Positions 26,991 through 36,930 of a stretch of 64,000 nt of DNA are shown here, in pieces; the first letter of the stretch is position 1, and every line of letters begins with the position of its first letter. Position numbers and translations under genes: made by a program. Origin of the DNA: Ruminococcus sp. (GTDB lineage Bacteria; Bacillota; Clostridia; Oscillospirales; Ruminococcaceae). The notes under the pieces are model-generated. The model was given only the letters and a program-made list of their open reading frames with translations, searched no databases and was not told the DNA's origin. The stretch covers positions 1-64,000 of the forward strand of contig JAJQGO010000041.1 of the NCBI GenBank assembly GCA_021200415.1, written 5' to 3'.

Positions 26991-28793
26991 ATGAAAGAAC
27001 TCTGCTACCCCTTTGACGGAAAATATATCCGCAAGAACAGAAAAAAATTAAAGAAGCAGCTGCTTTCAGACGGCAGTCAGCGCATCAAAAAGAAAATCGC
27101 TGTACTCGGCGGCTCAACTGCCGATGACGTTGTGTTCATGCTTGAGCTGTTCCTCCTGAATTTCGGAATCGAGCCTGAATTCTACCTTTCCGAGTACAAT
27201 AAATTCTATGAGGACGCTATGTTCGGCACGCCGGATTTGGACAGCTTTAACCCTGATATTATCTACATTCACACAACCTCACGCAATATCACAATGCTGC
27301 CCGATAATACCTCCGATTCCCCCGAGCAGATTGAGGAGCGCCTGAACGCGCAGTTCGATTACTTCAAGCAGATCTGGATAAATCTCGCTAAGAAATTCGC
27401 CTGCCCCATTATTCAGAACAATTTCGAGCTGCCTCTCTGCCGCCATTCCGGAAGCTATGACGGCTGGGGATATTACGGTAAATCTGCCTTCATCAGCCGC
27501 CTGAACGTGAAAATGTCCGACTACGCACGCCGCATCAACGGCTTCTACATAAACGATATTAACTACCTCTCCGCCGCCTGCGGACTGGAAAAATGGCATG
27601 ACCCTCAGGCGTGGTATCTCTACAAATACGCCATGAGCCTTGAGGTGATTCCCGACCTCGCCTACAGCATCGCCTGCATTATCAAATCAATTTACGGCAA
27701 AAATAAAAAGGTCATCGACCTCGACCTTGACAACACCCTTTGGGGCGGAGTTATCGGCGACGACGGTCAGGAGGGAATTGAAATCGGACAGGAAACTGCT
27801 GTCGCGCAGTCCTTCAGCGAATTCCAGAGCTTCATCAGGGAATACAAGAGCTATGGAGTTCTCCTTGCCGTATGCTCAAAAAATGACAGGGAAAACGCAC
27901 TTCTTGGGCTTAATCATCCGGAAACAGTTCTGAAGCCCGATGATTTCGTCAGCATTAAAGCCAACTGGGAAAGCAAGGACCGCAATATCGAGGAGGCTGC
28001 CTCGGAGCTTAATCTTCTGCCGGAAAGCTTCATCTTTGTGGATGATAATCCTGCCGAATGCGCTATTGTGGAATCCCAGCTAAATGGCGTTTCCGTTGTG
28101 AATCTGACCTCTGTCGGCAGCGCCATGTATAACCTCAGCCGAAGCGGTTTTTTTGAAATCACTTCAATTTCCGCGGACGATATTAAGCGAACTGAAATGT
28201 ACGCCGCCAACGCACAGCGAGCTGCTCAGCAGAAAAGCTTCGCCAGCTACAGCGACTACCTGCTTAGTCTTGATATGCACGCTGTTATCGAGGATTTCCA
28301 ACCGGTTTATTTGCAGCGTATAACTCAGCTGACAAACAAAAGCAACCAGTTTAACCTCACAACGAAGCGCTATTCGGATAAGGATATGGAGGCGGTATGC
28401 GCAAGCCGTGAGCATATCAGGCTATACGGCAGACTTACGGATAAGTTCGGCGACAACGGCATTGTTTCGGTTGTCATAGGACGCTGCAAGGGAGATGCTC
28501 TCCATGTGGAGCTTTGGCTTATGAGCTGCCGTGTACTCAAGCGTGACATGGAGCTTGCCATGCTGGACGAGCTTGTTTCACAGTGCAAAAAGCGCGGTAT
28601 ATCAAAAATCGTGGGATATTATTACAAGACGGCAAAGAACAGTATGGTTTCCGAGCTGTACGGCTCATTCGGCTTTGAGCTTATGGAAAAAGCGGAAAAC
28701 GGAGATTCTGTCTGGAGCCTTGATTTATCCTGCTACGAAAATAAAAATCATGTAATAAAAAAAGAAAGCGAGAAAGACCATGATCACGAATAA
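26991..28793 (+). CDS. FkbH-like HAD-IIIC family protein
   Basis: VIDLDLDNTLWGGVIGDDG HAD motif I, LLAVCSKND, FVDDNPAECAIV, C-terminal GNAT-like region. Confidence 0.9.
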   Translation: MKELCYPFDGKYIRKNRKKLKKQLLSDGSQRIKKKIAVLGGSTADDVVFMLELFLLNFGIEPEFYLSEYNKFYEDAMFGTPDLDSFNPDIIYIHTTSRNITMLPDNTSDSPEQIEERLNAQFDYFKQIWINLAKKFACPIIQNNFELPLCRHSGSYDGWGYYGKSAFISRLNVKMSDYARRINGFYINDINYLSAACGLEKWHDPQAWYLYKYAMSLEVIPDLAYSIACIIKSIYGKNKKVIDLDLDNTLWGGVIGDDGQEGIEIGQETAVAQSFSEFQSFIREYKSYGVLLAVCSKNDRENALLGLNHPETVLKPDDFVSIKANWESKDRNIEEAASELNLLPESFIFVDDNPAECAIVESQLNGVSVVNLTSVGSAMYNLSRSGFFEITSISADDIKRTEMYAANAQRAAQQKSFASYSDYLLSLDMHAVIEDFQPVYLQRITQLTNKSNQFNLTTKRYSDKDMEAVCASREHIRLYGRLTDKFGDNGIVSVVIGRCKGDALHVELWLMSCRVLKRDMELAMLDELVSQCKKRGISKIVGYYYKTAKNSMVSELYGSFGFELMEKAENGDSVWSLDLSCYENKNHVIKKESEKDHDHE

Positions 28794-29031
28794 AAATGAT
28801 GTTGTAAAAAGACTGACAAATGTTTTCAGAGATGTTTTTGACGATGATTCCATAGTTATCAGCGAATCCACAACCTCCGCTGATATTGAGGACTGGGACA
28901 GCATTGAGCATATTAACCTTGTGGGAGCTGTTGAGGACGAATTCGGACTGCGTTTTAAAATGAAAGAGGTTTCGGGAATGAAAAACGTCGGCGAAATGAT
29001 CAATATAATCTGCGAAAGAGGCAGAAAATAA
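28780..29031 (+). CDS. Acyl carrier protein
   Basis: 83 aa with the phosphopantetheine attachment context DWDSIEHINLVGAVEDEFGL; overlaps the FkbH-like gene. Confidence 0.88.
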   Translation: MITNKNDVVKRLTNVFRDVFDDDSIVISESTTSADIEDWDSIEHINLVGAVEDEFGLRFKMKEVSGMKNVGEMINIICERGRK

Positions 29032-29834
29032 TGTCCAAAAGGGCAAAGCTGCTCACAATCTCATCAATTTTATTAGTTATTATAATTGCGCTGTATATCT
29101 GGGGATACGCCATGCAAACCGTCAGCTATACTGTGGATTCAGACAAAATCACCGAAAAATTCAAAATCGTTTTCATATCCGATCTGCATAACTGCTCCTA
29201 CGGCGGTTCAGATCAGTCGCAGCTCATGGACGCCATAGATGAAGCATCTCCTGATATTGTCATTTTCGGCGGAGATGTTATCGACCAATACGGCGGAACA
29301 GACAATGCTCTGACTCTCATGTCAGAAGCATCTGAGAATTATAATTGCTGCTACTGCCCCGGGAATCACGAGCTGAAGCGCGGCGACCTTGATGAATTTG
29401 AAGAGGACGTGGCTGAGCTGGGAGTTCATGTGCTTGACAGCGATTACTGCCAGTTCACGATAAACGGGCAGGAGGTTCGGGTGTACGGCGTTCTGTATGC
29501 CTCACGCCTGAAGGCAATCGAGCAGCCCATAGACGACAGCTGCTACAATATTCTTCTCGCTCATCGTCCCGAGGAAATCGACAGCTACCTTAACAAGGGC
29601 TTCGACCTCATTTTATCGGGTCACGCACATGGCGGTCAGTGGAGAATCCCCCATATTCTCGAACAGGGCATCTACGCTCCGGATCAGGGACTTTTTCCGG
29701 ATTACACGAATGGTATGTTCACCTACGGAGATACTGTTCATATCATCAGCAAGGGGCTTGCAAGACCGCTCAGAATGATACTGATTCCACGTATATTCAA
29801 CCGTCCCGAATTCACAATCATTGAAATTCAGTAG
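29031..29834 (+). CDS. Metallophosphoesterase (YkuE-like, membrane-anchored)
   Basis: VFISDLHN, IFGGDVID, PGNHE, LSGHAHGGQWRIP metallophosphoesterase motifs after an N-terminal TM. Confidence 0.93.
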   Translation: MSKRAKLLTISSILLVIIIALYIWGYAMQTVSYTVDSDKITEKFKIVFISDLHNCSYGGSDQSQLMDAIDEASPDIVIFGGDVIDQYGGTDNALTLMSEASENYNCCYCPGNHELKRGDLDEFEEDVAELGVHVLDSDYCQFTINGQEVRVYGVLYASRLKAIEQPIDDSCYNILLAHRPEEIDSYLNKGFDLILSGHAHGGQWRIPHILEQGIYAPDQGLFPDYTNGMFTYGDTVHIISKGLARPLRMILIPRIFNRPEFTIIEIQ

Positions 29835-29973
29835 ATATATCAATATTTGGGACTTGTAATTTTTCTGTAACCATGCTATAATAAACAAAGGCACTCCGCA
29901 TCAAAGTCATGCGGCTCTGCCTATATAAGAAACAAAAGAACAAAAGGAGAAGAGGCTCAGCCTCGCAAAAAAA

Positions 29974-30738
29974 ATGGAAAATAAAAAACACAGCGATTTC
30001 GTTCCCGATGATATTATCGCGGGACGCAATCCCGTTATCGAAGCCCTGAAATCAGGCGCGCAGCTCGATACAATCTACATAGACGGCAGCGGAGGAAGTC
30101 TTAATCTGATACGCAGCCTTGCCAGGGAAAAAGGCATTGTCGTCAAGGATGCACAGGATAAAAAGCTTTCACAGCTCTCCGGAGGAGCTTCTCATCAGGG
30201 AGTTGTGGCTGTGGGAGCCTGCGGCGAATATGTCACGGTGGAGGATATTCTCGCTGTTTCGGCAGAGAAAAATTCCAAGCCGTTCATTATCATCTGTGAT
30301 GAAATCGAAGACCCCCACAATCTCGGCGCAATTATACGTACCGCTGAAACTGCCGGAGCTGACGGCATAATTATCCCCAAGCGCAGAAGCGCCTCCCTGA
30401 ACGCTACCGTATTCAAGACCTCCGCAGGAGCTGCAAGCTATGTGCCCGTCGCACGAGTTTCAAATCTTGCCGCCTGCATTGATTTTCTTAAGGAAAACGG
30501 CGTCTGGATTTACGGAACCGACGCTTCAGGCACCGATTACTGCGATACCGACCTTACAGGCAGCATGGCTCTTGTCATCGGCTCTGAGGGCTTCGGAATC
30601 AGCAGACTCATTCAAAAAAAATGCGATTTCATGATCAAACTGCCTATGATGGGAAAAATCACCTCGCTTAACGCTTCCGTTGCAGCAGGTATTTTTATGT
30701 ATGAAGCCCTTCGGCAGCGCAGATCATCTTCTAAATAA
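29974..30738 (+). CDS. rlmB: 23S rRNA (guanosine-2'-O-)-methyltransferase RlmB-like (SpoU/TrmH family)
   Basis: AGRNPVIEALKSG, DEIEDPHNLGAIIRTAETAGADGIIIP, VIGSEGFGISRL, LNASVAAGIFMYEALRQR. Confidence 0.92.
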   Translation: MENKKHSDFVPDDIIAGRNPVIEALKSGAQLDTIYIDGSGGSLNLIRSLAREKGIVVKDAQDKKLSQLSGGASHQGVVAVGACGEYVTVEDILAVSAEKNSKPFIIICDEIEDPHNLGAIIRTAETAGADGIIIPKRRSASLNATVFKTSAGAASYVPVARVSNLAACIDFLKENGVWIYGTDASGTDYCDTDLTGSMALVIGSEGFGISRLIQKKCDFMIKLPMMGKITSLNASVAAGIFMYEALRQRRSSSK

Positions 30739-30750
30739 GGAGCTGTACAT

Positions 30751-33297
30751 ATGTCGGATCAGAAATATTCTCTCGAAGATATTCTGGACGAATATTCTTC
30801 GGAGCAGTCCAATACAACATCTGTCGGTGACAGCCGCCTTGAAACTGAAAAGCTTCTCAATTCCGCGGAAAAGCTAAGCGGCAAATCTGCCAATGAGGCA
30901 GCAGCTGTAAAAACCGACAACACAAAAAAGGTAAGAAAGCATTCACGTACCGGCGGAGGCGGCGGCATGACAAGACGTCCGAATCCTGCCGATGATTTCA
31001 AGCCTGCCGACCTTTCCAGAAATAAGGTGTCCTTTGTCAATTCGGAGGCGATGAATGAGATTCACTCCTCACAAACCGGCAGCCGCCAACGCTATGACGA
31101 CGCTGCCGTTACAAATCAGGTGAATTCCGACAGCTCGCCGAAAATAAGACGTATGTCCGATTCCACACGGGCAAAGGAAATCGAAAGCATCAAAAAAAGC
31201 AAAAAGCGCCGCAGGGACAGCCTGAGCTTTACCTACGAAAGGGAAAAGCCTGACGGAGAGTATATGTACACTCCGCCAAAGGTTAAAAAGAAAAAGCGCC
31301 GCCGTTCCGTTGAAGAGGAGGCGGCAAGTGCGGAAAATAAAAAGCTTATTACCGATATTGTTCCATCTCCGGCTGCGGTGGAGGCGTCAAAGCCTGTTAC
31401 TCCTGCGCCGAGAGCCGAAAAAACAAGCATAAATCTTAGCGAATCGCCCGATTATGACGCAAGTTCCCTCGATGTGCATATCACACAGGGTACGGAGGAA
31501 TACCTCTCCGCAAAATCAAAAAACAAGCGTACGAAGCGTATGGTTGATTTCAATTATTACGGCGATGTCGAGGATGTCGGACGCGATATATATGAGCTGA
31601 AAAGCACTATATCCGTGCGTGTTTTCATTCTCGTCATGACATCATTCCTCAGCCTGTATATCACATTCGCAAATCAGTTCGGGCTGCCGATTATCGATAT
31701 TCTGAGTCAGTCAAATACACGGCTCTATCTCCTGACGCATCTCCTGATCGGTCTGATATCCATATTCGCGTCCTTTGCCGTAATCACCAACGGATTCAAA
31801 AAGCTGTTTCTCATGAAGGCGGACAGCGACTCCGTAACGGCAATAACAGCCGTTTCCTGCATTATAGCTATAATTCCTGCCTTTTTCGCTCCGGAAATGG
31901 TAGCTTCAAATACCATTCACGTTTATATGCCAATCGGCGTTCTCGCCCTTCTGACGAATTCAATAGGAAAGCTGCTTATAATCAACCGAGCCGCCCGAAA
32001 TTTCAAATTCGTTTCAAAGGATTTCGACCGCCACGGAATTACATACGTCCACAACGAAGAACGCGCGGAGGTTCTCACAAGGGGAACTCTCGGTGATTTC
32101 CCGATTCTGGCTTCTATGCGGAAAACCGATTTTCTTACGGATTTTCTCAGATATTCCTACTCCTCAGACATGACTGACAGCTATTGCAGCAGAAGCGCGC
32201 CCATTTGCCTGATTTTTTCAATCATCGTTTCAATTTTCATCACCTTTATCAAAATGGGCAGTCTTATGACGGCGGAAGCCGCTTCGTTCGGATTCTCCAT
32301 ATTCACAATGCTCCTGTGCGCGTCCTCCTGCATTGCCATGCCACTCGTTACAAATATTCCTCTGAAAAACGTATCTCGCAGAACAATAAAAGATTCGGGC
32401 ATTATGCTTGGCTATCAGAGCGTTGACGACTTCTACGACACGAACTCTATTCTCGTGGACGCCGAAAAGCTTTTCCCTCACGATTCAGTTAAGCTGGAGG
32501 GAATCAAGGTCTTCTCCAACACTAAAATTGACGAGGCTCTTCTTGAAGCCGCAAGCCTTACCCATCATGCGGGAAGCATTATGCAGCAGCTTTTCAGCGA
32601 CGTCACTGACGGCAAGGAGGAAATACTCTACCCTATCGAGAATTTCTCCTACGAGGAATCTATGGGGCTTTGCGGCTGGATAAACAACAGACGTGTCCTT
32701 TTCGGCAACCGTGAGCTTATGACAAGTCACAACATTGAGGGTATTCCCACAAAAACAAAGGAAGGCGAATACTGCTCTGCTTCTCAGGAGGCAATGTATC
32801 TCTCCATTTCGGGAAATCTTGCTGCAATGTTTATCGTAAATGTTTCCGCGGACAAGGAAGTAAAATACTGGGTCAAGCAGCTTGATAAGAGAAAGATCTG
32901 CCTTATAATCAAAAGCGTTGATTCCTGCCTGTCCCTGAAAAAGCTCTCATCGCTTTTCGGAATTCCGGAGGAAATGATGCGCATTATTCCAAAGAAGCTT
33001 CACGAGGAATTTGATGCCGAAACGGGACGTACAGTACGTCTGAGCGCGTCAATGGCTTGTTCGGGCAAATTCACGTCACTTGCCCAGCTCATAATAGGCA
33101 CAAAGGTTGTACATTCCGCATCAATAATCGGTCTGATTTTCCAGACAGTGTCTATACTTTTGGGATTCGGACTCAGCCTGATGCTCATTATGTCAAAGGC
33201 ATTCGACTACGACTATATGTCCGCGTCCTCGCTGATAATATATAACCTTGCCTGCACTTTATTCACCTGCATAGCAGTAAGCTTGAAAAAATTATAA
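30751..33297 (+). CDS. Membrane protein resembling a catalytically degenerate P-type ATPase, with long basic/disordered N-terminus
   Basis: Lys/Arg-rich N-terminus (~280 aa), multiple TMs; SSCIAMPLVTNIP...SGIMLGYQSVDDFYDTNSILVDAEKLFPHDSVKLEGIKV aligns by eye to the P1B CPCALxLAxP...DKTGTLTxG block; later VLFGNRELM and AAMFIVNVSADKEVKYWVKQLDKRKICLIIKSVDS blocks. Confidence 0.65.
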   Translation: MSDQKYSLEDILDEYSSEQSNTTSVGDSRLETEKLLNSAEKLSGKSANEAAAVKTDNTKKVRKHSRTGGGGGMTRRPNPADDFKPADLSRNKVSFVNSEAMNEIHSSQTGSRQRYDDAAVTNQVNSDSSPKIRRMSDSTRAKEIESIKKSKKRRRDSLSFTYEREKPDGEYMYTPPKVKKKKRRRSVEEEAASAENKKLITDIVPSPAAVEASKPVTPAPRAEKTSINLSESPDYDASSLDVHITQGTEEYLSAKSKNKRTKRMVDFNYYGDVEDVGRDIYELKSTISVRVFILVMTSFLSLYITFANQFGLPIIDILSQSNTRLYLLTHLLIGLISIFASFAVITNGFKKLFLMKADSDSVTAITAVSCIIAIIPAFFAPEMVASNTIHVYMPIGVLALLTNSIGKLLIINRAARNFKFVSKDFDRHGITYVHNEERAEVLTRGTLGDFPILASMRKTDFLTDFLRYSYSSDMTDSYCSRSAPICLIFSIIVSIFITFIKMGSLMTAEAASFGFSIFTMLLCASSCIAMPLVTNIPLKNVSRRTIKDSGIMLGYQSVDDFYDTNSILVDAEKLFPHDSVKLEGIKVFSNTKIDEALLEAASLTHHAGSIMQQLFSDVTDGKEEILYPIENFSYEESMGLCGWINNRRVLFGNRELMTSHNIEGIPTKTKEGEYCSASQEAMYLSISGNLAAMFIVNVSADKEVKYWVKQLDKRKICLIIKSVDSCLSLKKLSSLFGIPEEMMRIIPKKLHEEFDAETGRTVRLSASMACSGKFTSLAQLIIGTKVVHSASIIGLIFQTVSILLGFGLSLMLIMSKAFDYDYMSASSLIIYNLACTLFTCIAVSLKKL

Positions 33298-33431
33298 AAT
33301 AACGGGTGCGGATTTCTCTGCACCCTTATGTATTTTCGTCAAACAGGAATTTTCTGTAAGCTCTCCGCAGCCGCTTCGGAGAATTTCTTCCTGTTTGTTT
33401 CCATAACTCAAGTGGCAGAACGGAGATTATA

Positions 33432-34886
33432 ATGTCTAACAGATACAATGATTCCGATGAATATTCAAATCGCAATAAGCATATAAAAAACACCGATAAT
33501 GAAAGTACGCAATATATTTCTCCAAATTCCGACAACGAAGACACAGCCGAAATAAGGCGAGTTACAAGCTCTTATCAGAATCCGCAGAACAGGCAGTATT
33601 CCAACGGCTACAATGGTCAGCAGAATCCGCAGAACAGACAATATCCCAACGGCTACAATGGTCAACAGAATCCACAGAACAGGCAGTATCCCAATGGCTA
33701 CAGCGGTCAGCAGAATCCGCAAAACAGGCAGTATTCCCCTAACCGTCAGCAATACTACAATTCGGGACAGCAGGGCAATTATCAGCGTTCCCGAAGCAGC
33801 TCTGATGCCGGATATAACGGAAATCCACAGCGAGGCCGCAATCAGAACGGTCAGAGATACGGAAATGCCGCTGCGCCCAATAGCAATCCACAGCAAAGAC
33901 GCCGTCAGCCTGAACCGCCGAAGCGTAAAAAAAGGCACCCAATCCGCAAGCTATTTTTCAGAATCTTTATGATTCTCCTTGTAATATTGCTGATCATTTT
34001 CGGAGTTTACTCATGTACGGCAATTTCTCTCATAAAAAAGCTGAACTATTCCGAAAGCGGCAGCCGAAGCCATACTGCCGGCGCACTCAGCGAAAGCTAT
34101 GTGACAAGCATACTCCTGATAGGCACGGACGGCAGAACTACTGATGACAGCGGCAGATCTGATACTATGATGCTGCTGTCGGTCAACTCATCCTCCCATA
34201 CTATAACTCTCACATCGTTTCTGCGTGATTCCTACGTCAGCATTCCCGGATACGGCGAGGACAAGCTCAATCACGCGTATGCCTACGGCGGCGCTGATTT
34301 GCTCATGGACACAATCGAACAGAATTTCGGAGTTCGGATTGATGATTACGTAATGGTTAATTTTACCTCCTTTGCCGCGATAATTGATTCCGTTGGCGGT
34401 ATAGATATTGAAATATCCGATTCTGAAGCGGAGGAAATCAACACAATTCTTATGGCTGAGGTCAATGAGCTGATGGGAGATGATGTGGATTCCGATTTGC
34501 TTGACAGCGGCGGATCAGTTCATCTCAACGGCAAACAGGCTCTTTCCTACGCAAGAATAAGATATGTCGGCAATGCCGATTTCGAGCGTACAGAGCGTCA
34601 GCGAGAGGTAATTACAGAGGTTCTGAGCAAGCTCGAAACCCTTAATCCGTCATACATCAGCAGTATCGCCGAGAATGCTATTCCGGATGTTACAACGAAT
34701 ATGGAAACTATGCCGCTCTATCTGCTTTCGCTTAAGCTGCCGTTCTGCCTTGGATATGATATTGAACAGGTGCAGATTCCTGCCGACGGCACATACTGGA
34801 GTACAACAACCTCCATCGGCGGCGATGCCCTTGCATTTGATTTTGATGCCAATTACGCTATACTTGAAGAAATATATGAGGATTAA
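33432..34886 (+). CDS. LytR-CpsA-Psr (LCP) family cell-wall ligase with Gln/Asn-rich N-terminal repeats
   Basis: ILLIGTDGRTTDDSGRSDTMMLLSVN, TSFLRDSYVSIPGYGEDKLNHAYAYGG, LNGKQALSYARIRYVGNADFERTERQREV. Confidence 0.93.
   Translation: MSNRYNDSDEYSNRNKHIKNTDNESTQYISPNSDNEDTAEIRRVTSSYQNPQNRQYSNGYNGQQNPQNRQYPNGYNGQQNPQNRQYPNGYSGQQNPQNRQYSPNRQQYYNSGQQGNYQRSRSSSDAGYNGNPQRGRNQNGQRYGNAAAPNSNPQQRRRQPEPPKRKKRHPIRKLFFRIFMILLVILLIIFGVYSCTAISLIKKLNYSESGSRSHTAGALSESYVTSILLIGTDGRTTDDSGRSDTMMLLSVNSSSHTITLTSFLRDSYVSIPGYGEDKLNHAYAYGGADLLMDTIEQNFGVRIDDYVMVNFTSFAAIIDSVGGIDIEISDSEAEEINTILMAEVNELMGDDVDSDLLDSGGSVHLNGKQALSYARIRYVGNADFERTERQREVITEVLSKLETLNPSYISSIAENAIPDVTTNMETMPLYLLSLKLPFCLGYDIEQVQIPADGTYWSTTTSIGGDALAFDFDANYAILEEIYED
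33576..33752 (+). repeat. Imperfect 45-bp tandem repeat (about 4 units) within the LCP coding region
   Basis: Units CAGAATCCGCAGAACAGGCAGTATTCCAACGGCTACAATGGTCAG at 33576, 33621, 33666 and 33711; encodes QNPQNRQY(P/S)NGY(N/S)GQ. Confidence 0.93.
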
Positions 34887-34903
34887 AAAATAATACATCA
34901 AAA

Positions 34904-34932
34904 AGGACGGCTAATATGCCGTCCTGATTTTT
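34904..34932. terminator. Bidirectional terminator between convergent LCP and asnB genes
   Basis: AGGACGGC-N6-GCCGTCCT stem flanked by A-run upstream and T-rich downstream. Confidence 0.8.
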
Positions 34933-34938
34933 ATTGCC

Positions 34939-36768
34939 CTATTTCAGCTCAAGCTTATACCTTTTCAGCCAGAAATCCAGCTGAATAAAGAATGCTATTG
35001 TCTGCGGAAGATTCATAAGCTGCCCATACCACTGAACATGGTCCTCATGACGAATCAGCCTTTCAAGCTCCTCACGCTTTACAAGCTCAGTCAGCGTGCC
35101 GCCGCCCTCATCGAGTATCTGTGAAAGCCTTGCCGTAACAGCATCGAGAAAATTCGGGTTGTGGGTTTTCGGATAGGGGCTTTTCTTTCTGTGCAGAACC
35201 TTTTCGGGCAACCAGTCCTTCATCGCTTCACGAAGAAGCCCCTTTTCCCGCCCCTCATAATCCTTATACTCCCACCTGACATTGTACAGGTATTCCGCTA
35301 TCCTGTAATCGCAAAACGGCACACGAACCTCAAGTCCGCTGTACATACTCATTCTGTCCTTGCGGTCAAGAAGCGTCTGCATAAACCAGTGGAAATTCAG
35401 CTGCGTCATTTCACGCATACGATACTCCGTTTCATTGTCCGTCGGAAGCTTCATGGCGTAATCGGCAGTTCTGCGGTATGCGCTGTATACATAGTCCTCC
35501 GCGTCAATCTGCGACGCATATTCATCGCAGAGAAATCTTTTGCGGTAGCTCGTGCTTTGCGCCCAAGGGAATCCGTCCGTCATGCGTATATCCTTATCCC
35601 TGTACCAGGGATAGCCGCCGAAAAGCTCATCTGCGCACTCTCCCGACAGGGCAACTGTGCCGTGCTTTTTTATTTCACGGCAGAGAATCAGCAGTGACGC
35701 GTCTACATCCGCCATACCCGGCAGACCTCTTGCCTCTACGGCATCATATAACGCCTCCACAAGCTCAGGCGTATCAACGACAGTCCGGTGATGATTCGTG
35801 CCGAGATAGTCAACCATGCAGTTTATAAATTCCGGATCACTGTTCGGCTGAAAATGGCTTTTCTGAAAATACTTGTCATTATCACGATAATCAACGGAAA
35901 ACGTATCAAGAATTTTTCCCTGCTTTTTCAGCTCGCTGCACGCAACCGAGGAAATCAGGCTTGAATCAAGCCCTCCCGAAAGGAACGTGCATACAGGAAC
36001 ATCTGACACAAGCTGACGCTTTATGGAATCCAGAACAAGCTCTCTTACGTGCTCGGCTGTCTGCTCAAAGGTTTCGTTCAGCTCATACGCTTTAAGCCGC
36101 CAGTATTCGTGAAGCGTCAGACTCTCCTGCGAATAGAATCCGCACCAGCCCGGCTTCACCTCCTCGATTCCCCTTATAACTCCGCAGCCGGGAGTTCTTC
36201 CGGGAGCCATTAAAATCAATTCCGCAGCCGAGCCTGCGTCAATTTCTCGGGGAACATCGGGATGCTCCAGAAGGGCAGGTATTTCGGATGCGAAAATCAG
36301 CGAATCCCTGCTCCGGTAATAGAAAAGCGGCTTTACGCCAATCCTGTCACGGGCAAGAAAAACTCTCCGCTCCCGCTCATCGTAAACTGCAAACGCAAAG
36401 ATACCGTTAAATTTATCAACGCATCTGCCTCCCCATTTGACATAGCTTTTCAGCACGACCTCCGTATCCGAGTGAGTGTCAAATTCAAAATCATCCTCAA
36501 GCTCCCGACGCACCTCGTCCGTGTTGTACAGCTCACCGTTGTATACGATTGTGTATTCATAGCTGCCGTCGGTGAAGGTCATAGGCTGTCTGCCGCCTGA
36601 TATGTCAATTACGGCAAGTCTTGTATGGATCAACGCTGCCTCACGTTTAAGTACAATTCCTCTCTGGTCAGGGCCTCTCCTGAGCATAGATTTCTGCATC
36701 AGCTCATACGCCTTCATATCCTCGCGCATATCATTGACGAAGCTGACAGCACCAGCAATTCCGCACAT
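34939..36768 (-). CDS. asnB: Asparagine synthase (glutamine-hydrolysing)
   Basis: Processed-type N-terminus MCGIAGAVSF, RGPDQRG, VYNGELYN, FLSGGLDSSLI PP-loop. Confidence 0.95.
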   Translation of the reverse strand: MCGIAGAVSFVNDMREDMKAYELMQKSMLRRGPDQRGIVLKREAALIHTRLAVIDISGGRQPMTFTDGSYEYTIVYNGELYNTDEVRRELEDDFEFDTHSDTEVVLKSYVKWGGRCVDKFNGIFAFAVYDERERRVFLARDRIGVKPLFYYRSRDSLIFASEIPALLEHPDVPREIDAGSAAELILMAPGRTPGCGVIRGIEEVKPGWCGFYSQESLTLHEYWRLKAYELNETFEQTAEHVRELVLDSIKRQLVSDVPVCTFLSGGLDSSLISSVACSELKKQGKILDTFSVDYRDNDKYFQKSHFQPNSDPEFINCMVDYLGTNHHRTVVDTPELVEALYDAVEARGLPGMADVDASLLILCREIKKHGTVALSGECADELFGGYPWYRDKDIRMTDGFPWAQSTSYRKRFLCDEYASQIDAEDYVYSAYRRTADYAMKLPTDNETEYRMREMTQLNFHWFMQTLLDRKDRMSMYSGLEVRVPFCDYRIAEYLYNVRWEYKDYEGREKGLLREAMKDWLPEKVLHRKKSPYPKTHNPNFLDAVTARLSQILDEGGGTLTELVKREELERLIRHEDHVQWYGQLMNLPQTIAFFIQLDFWLKRYKLELK

Positions 36769-36930
36769 ATAAATTCTCCACCGCTTCACGGCATACGGCA
36801 CGCCGTATTGTCATGGCAACATTTCGTTTGATGTTGCCTTATTCATTATATGCGGAAAAAAGCCTGATGATACAAAAACGGCCGCAAATGCGGTCGTTTC
36901 GTTCGTTTTAGAATTGCATAATTTCAAATA

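Noticed and set aside
33576-33752. Considered as a CRISPR array
   Set aside because: Contiguous 45-bp in-frame coding repeats without unique spacers
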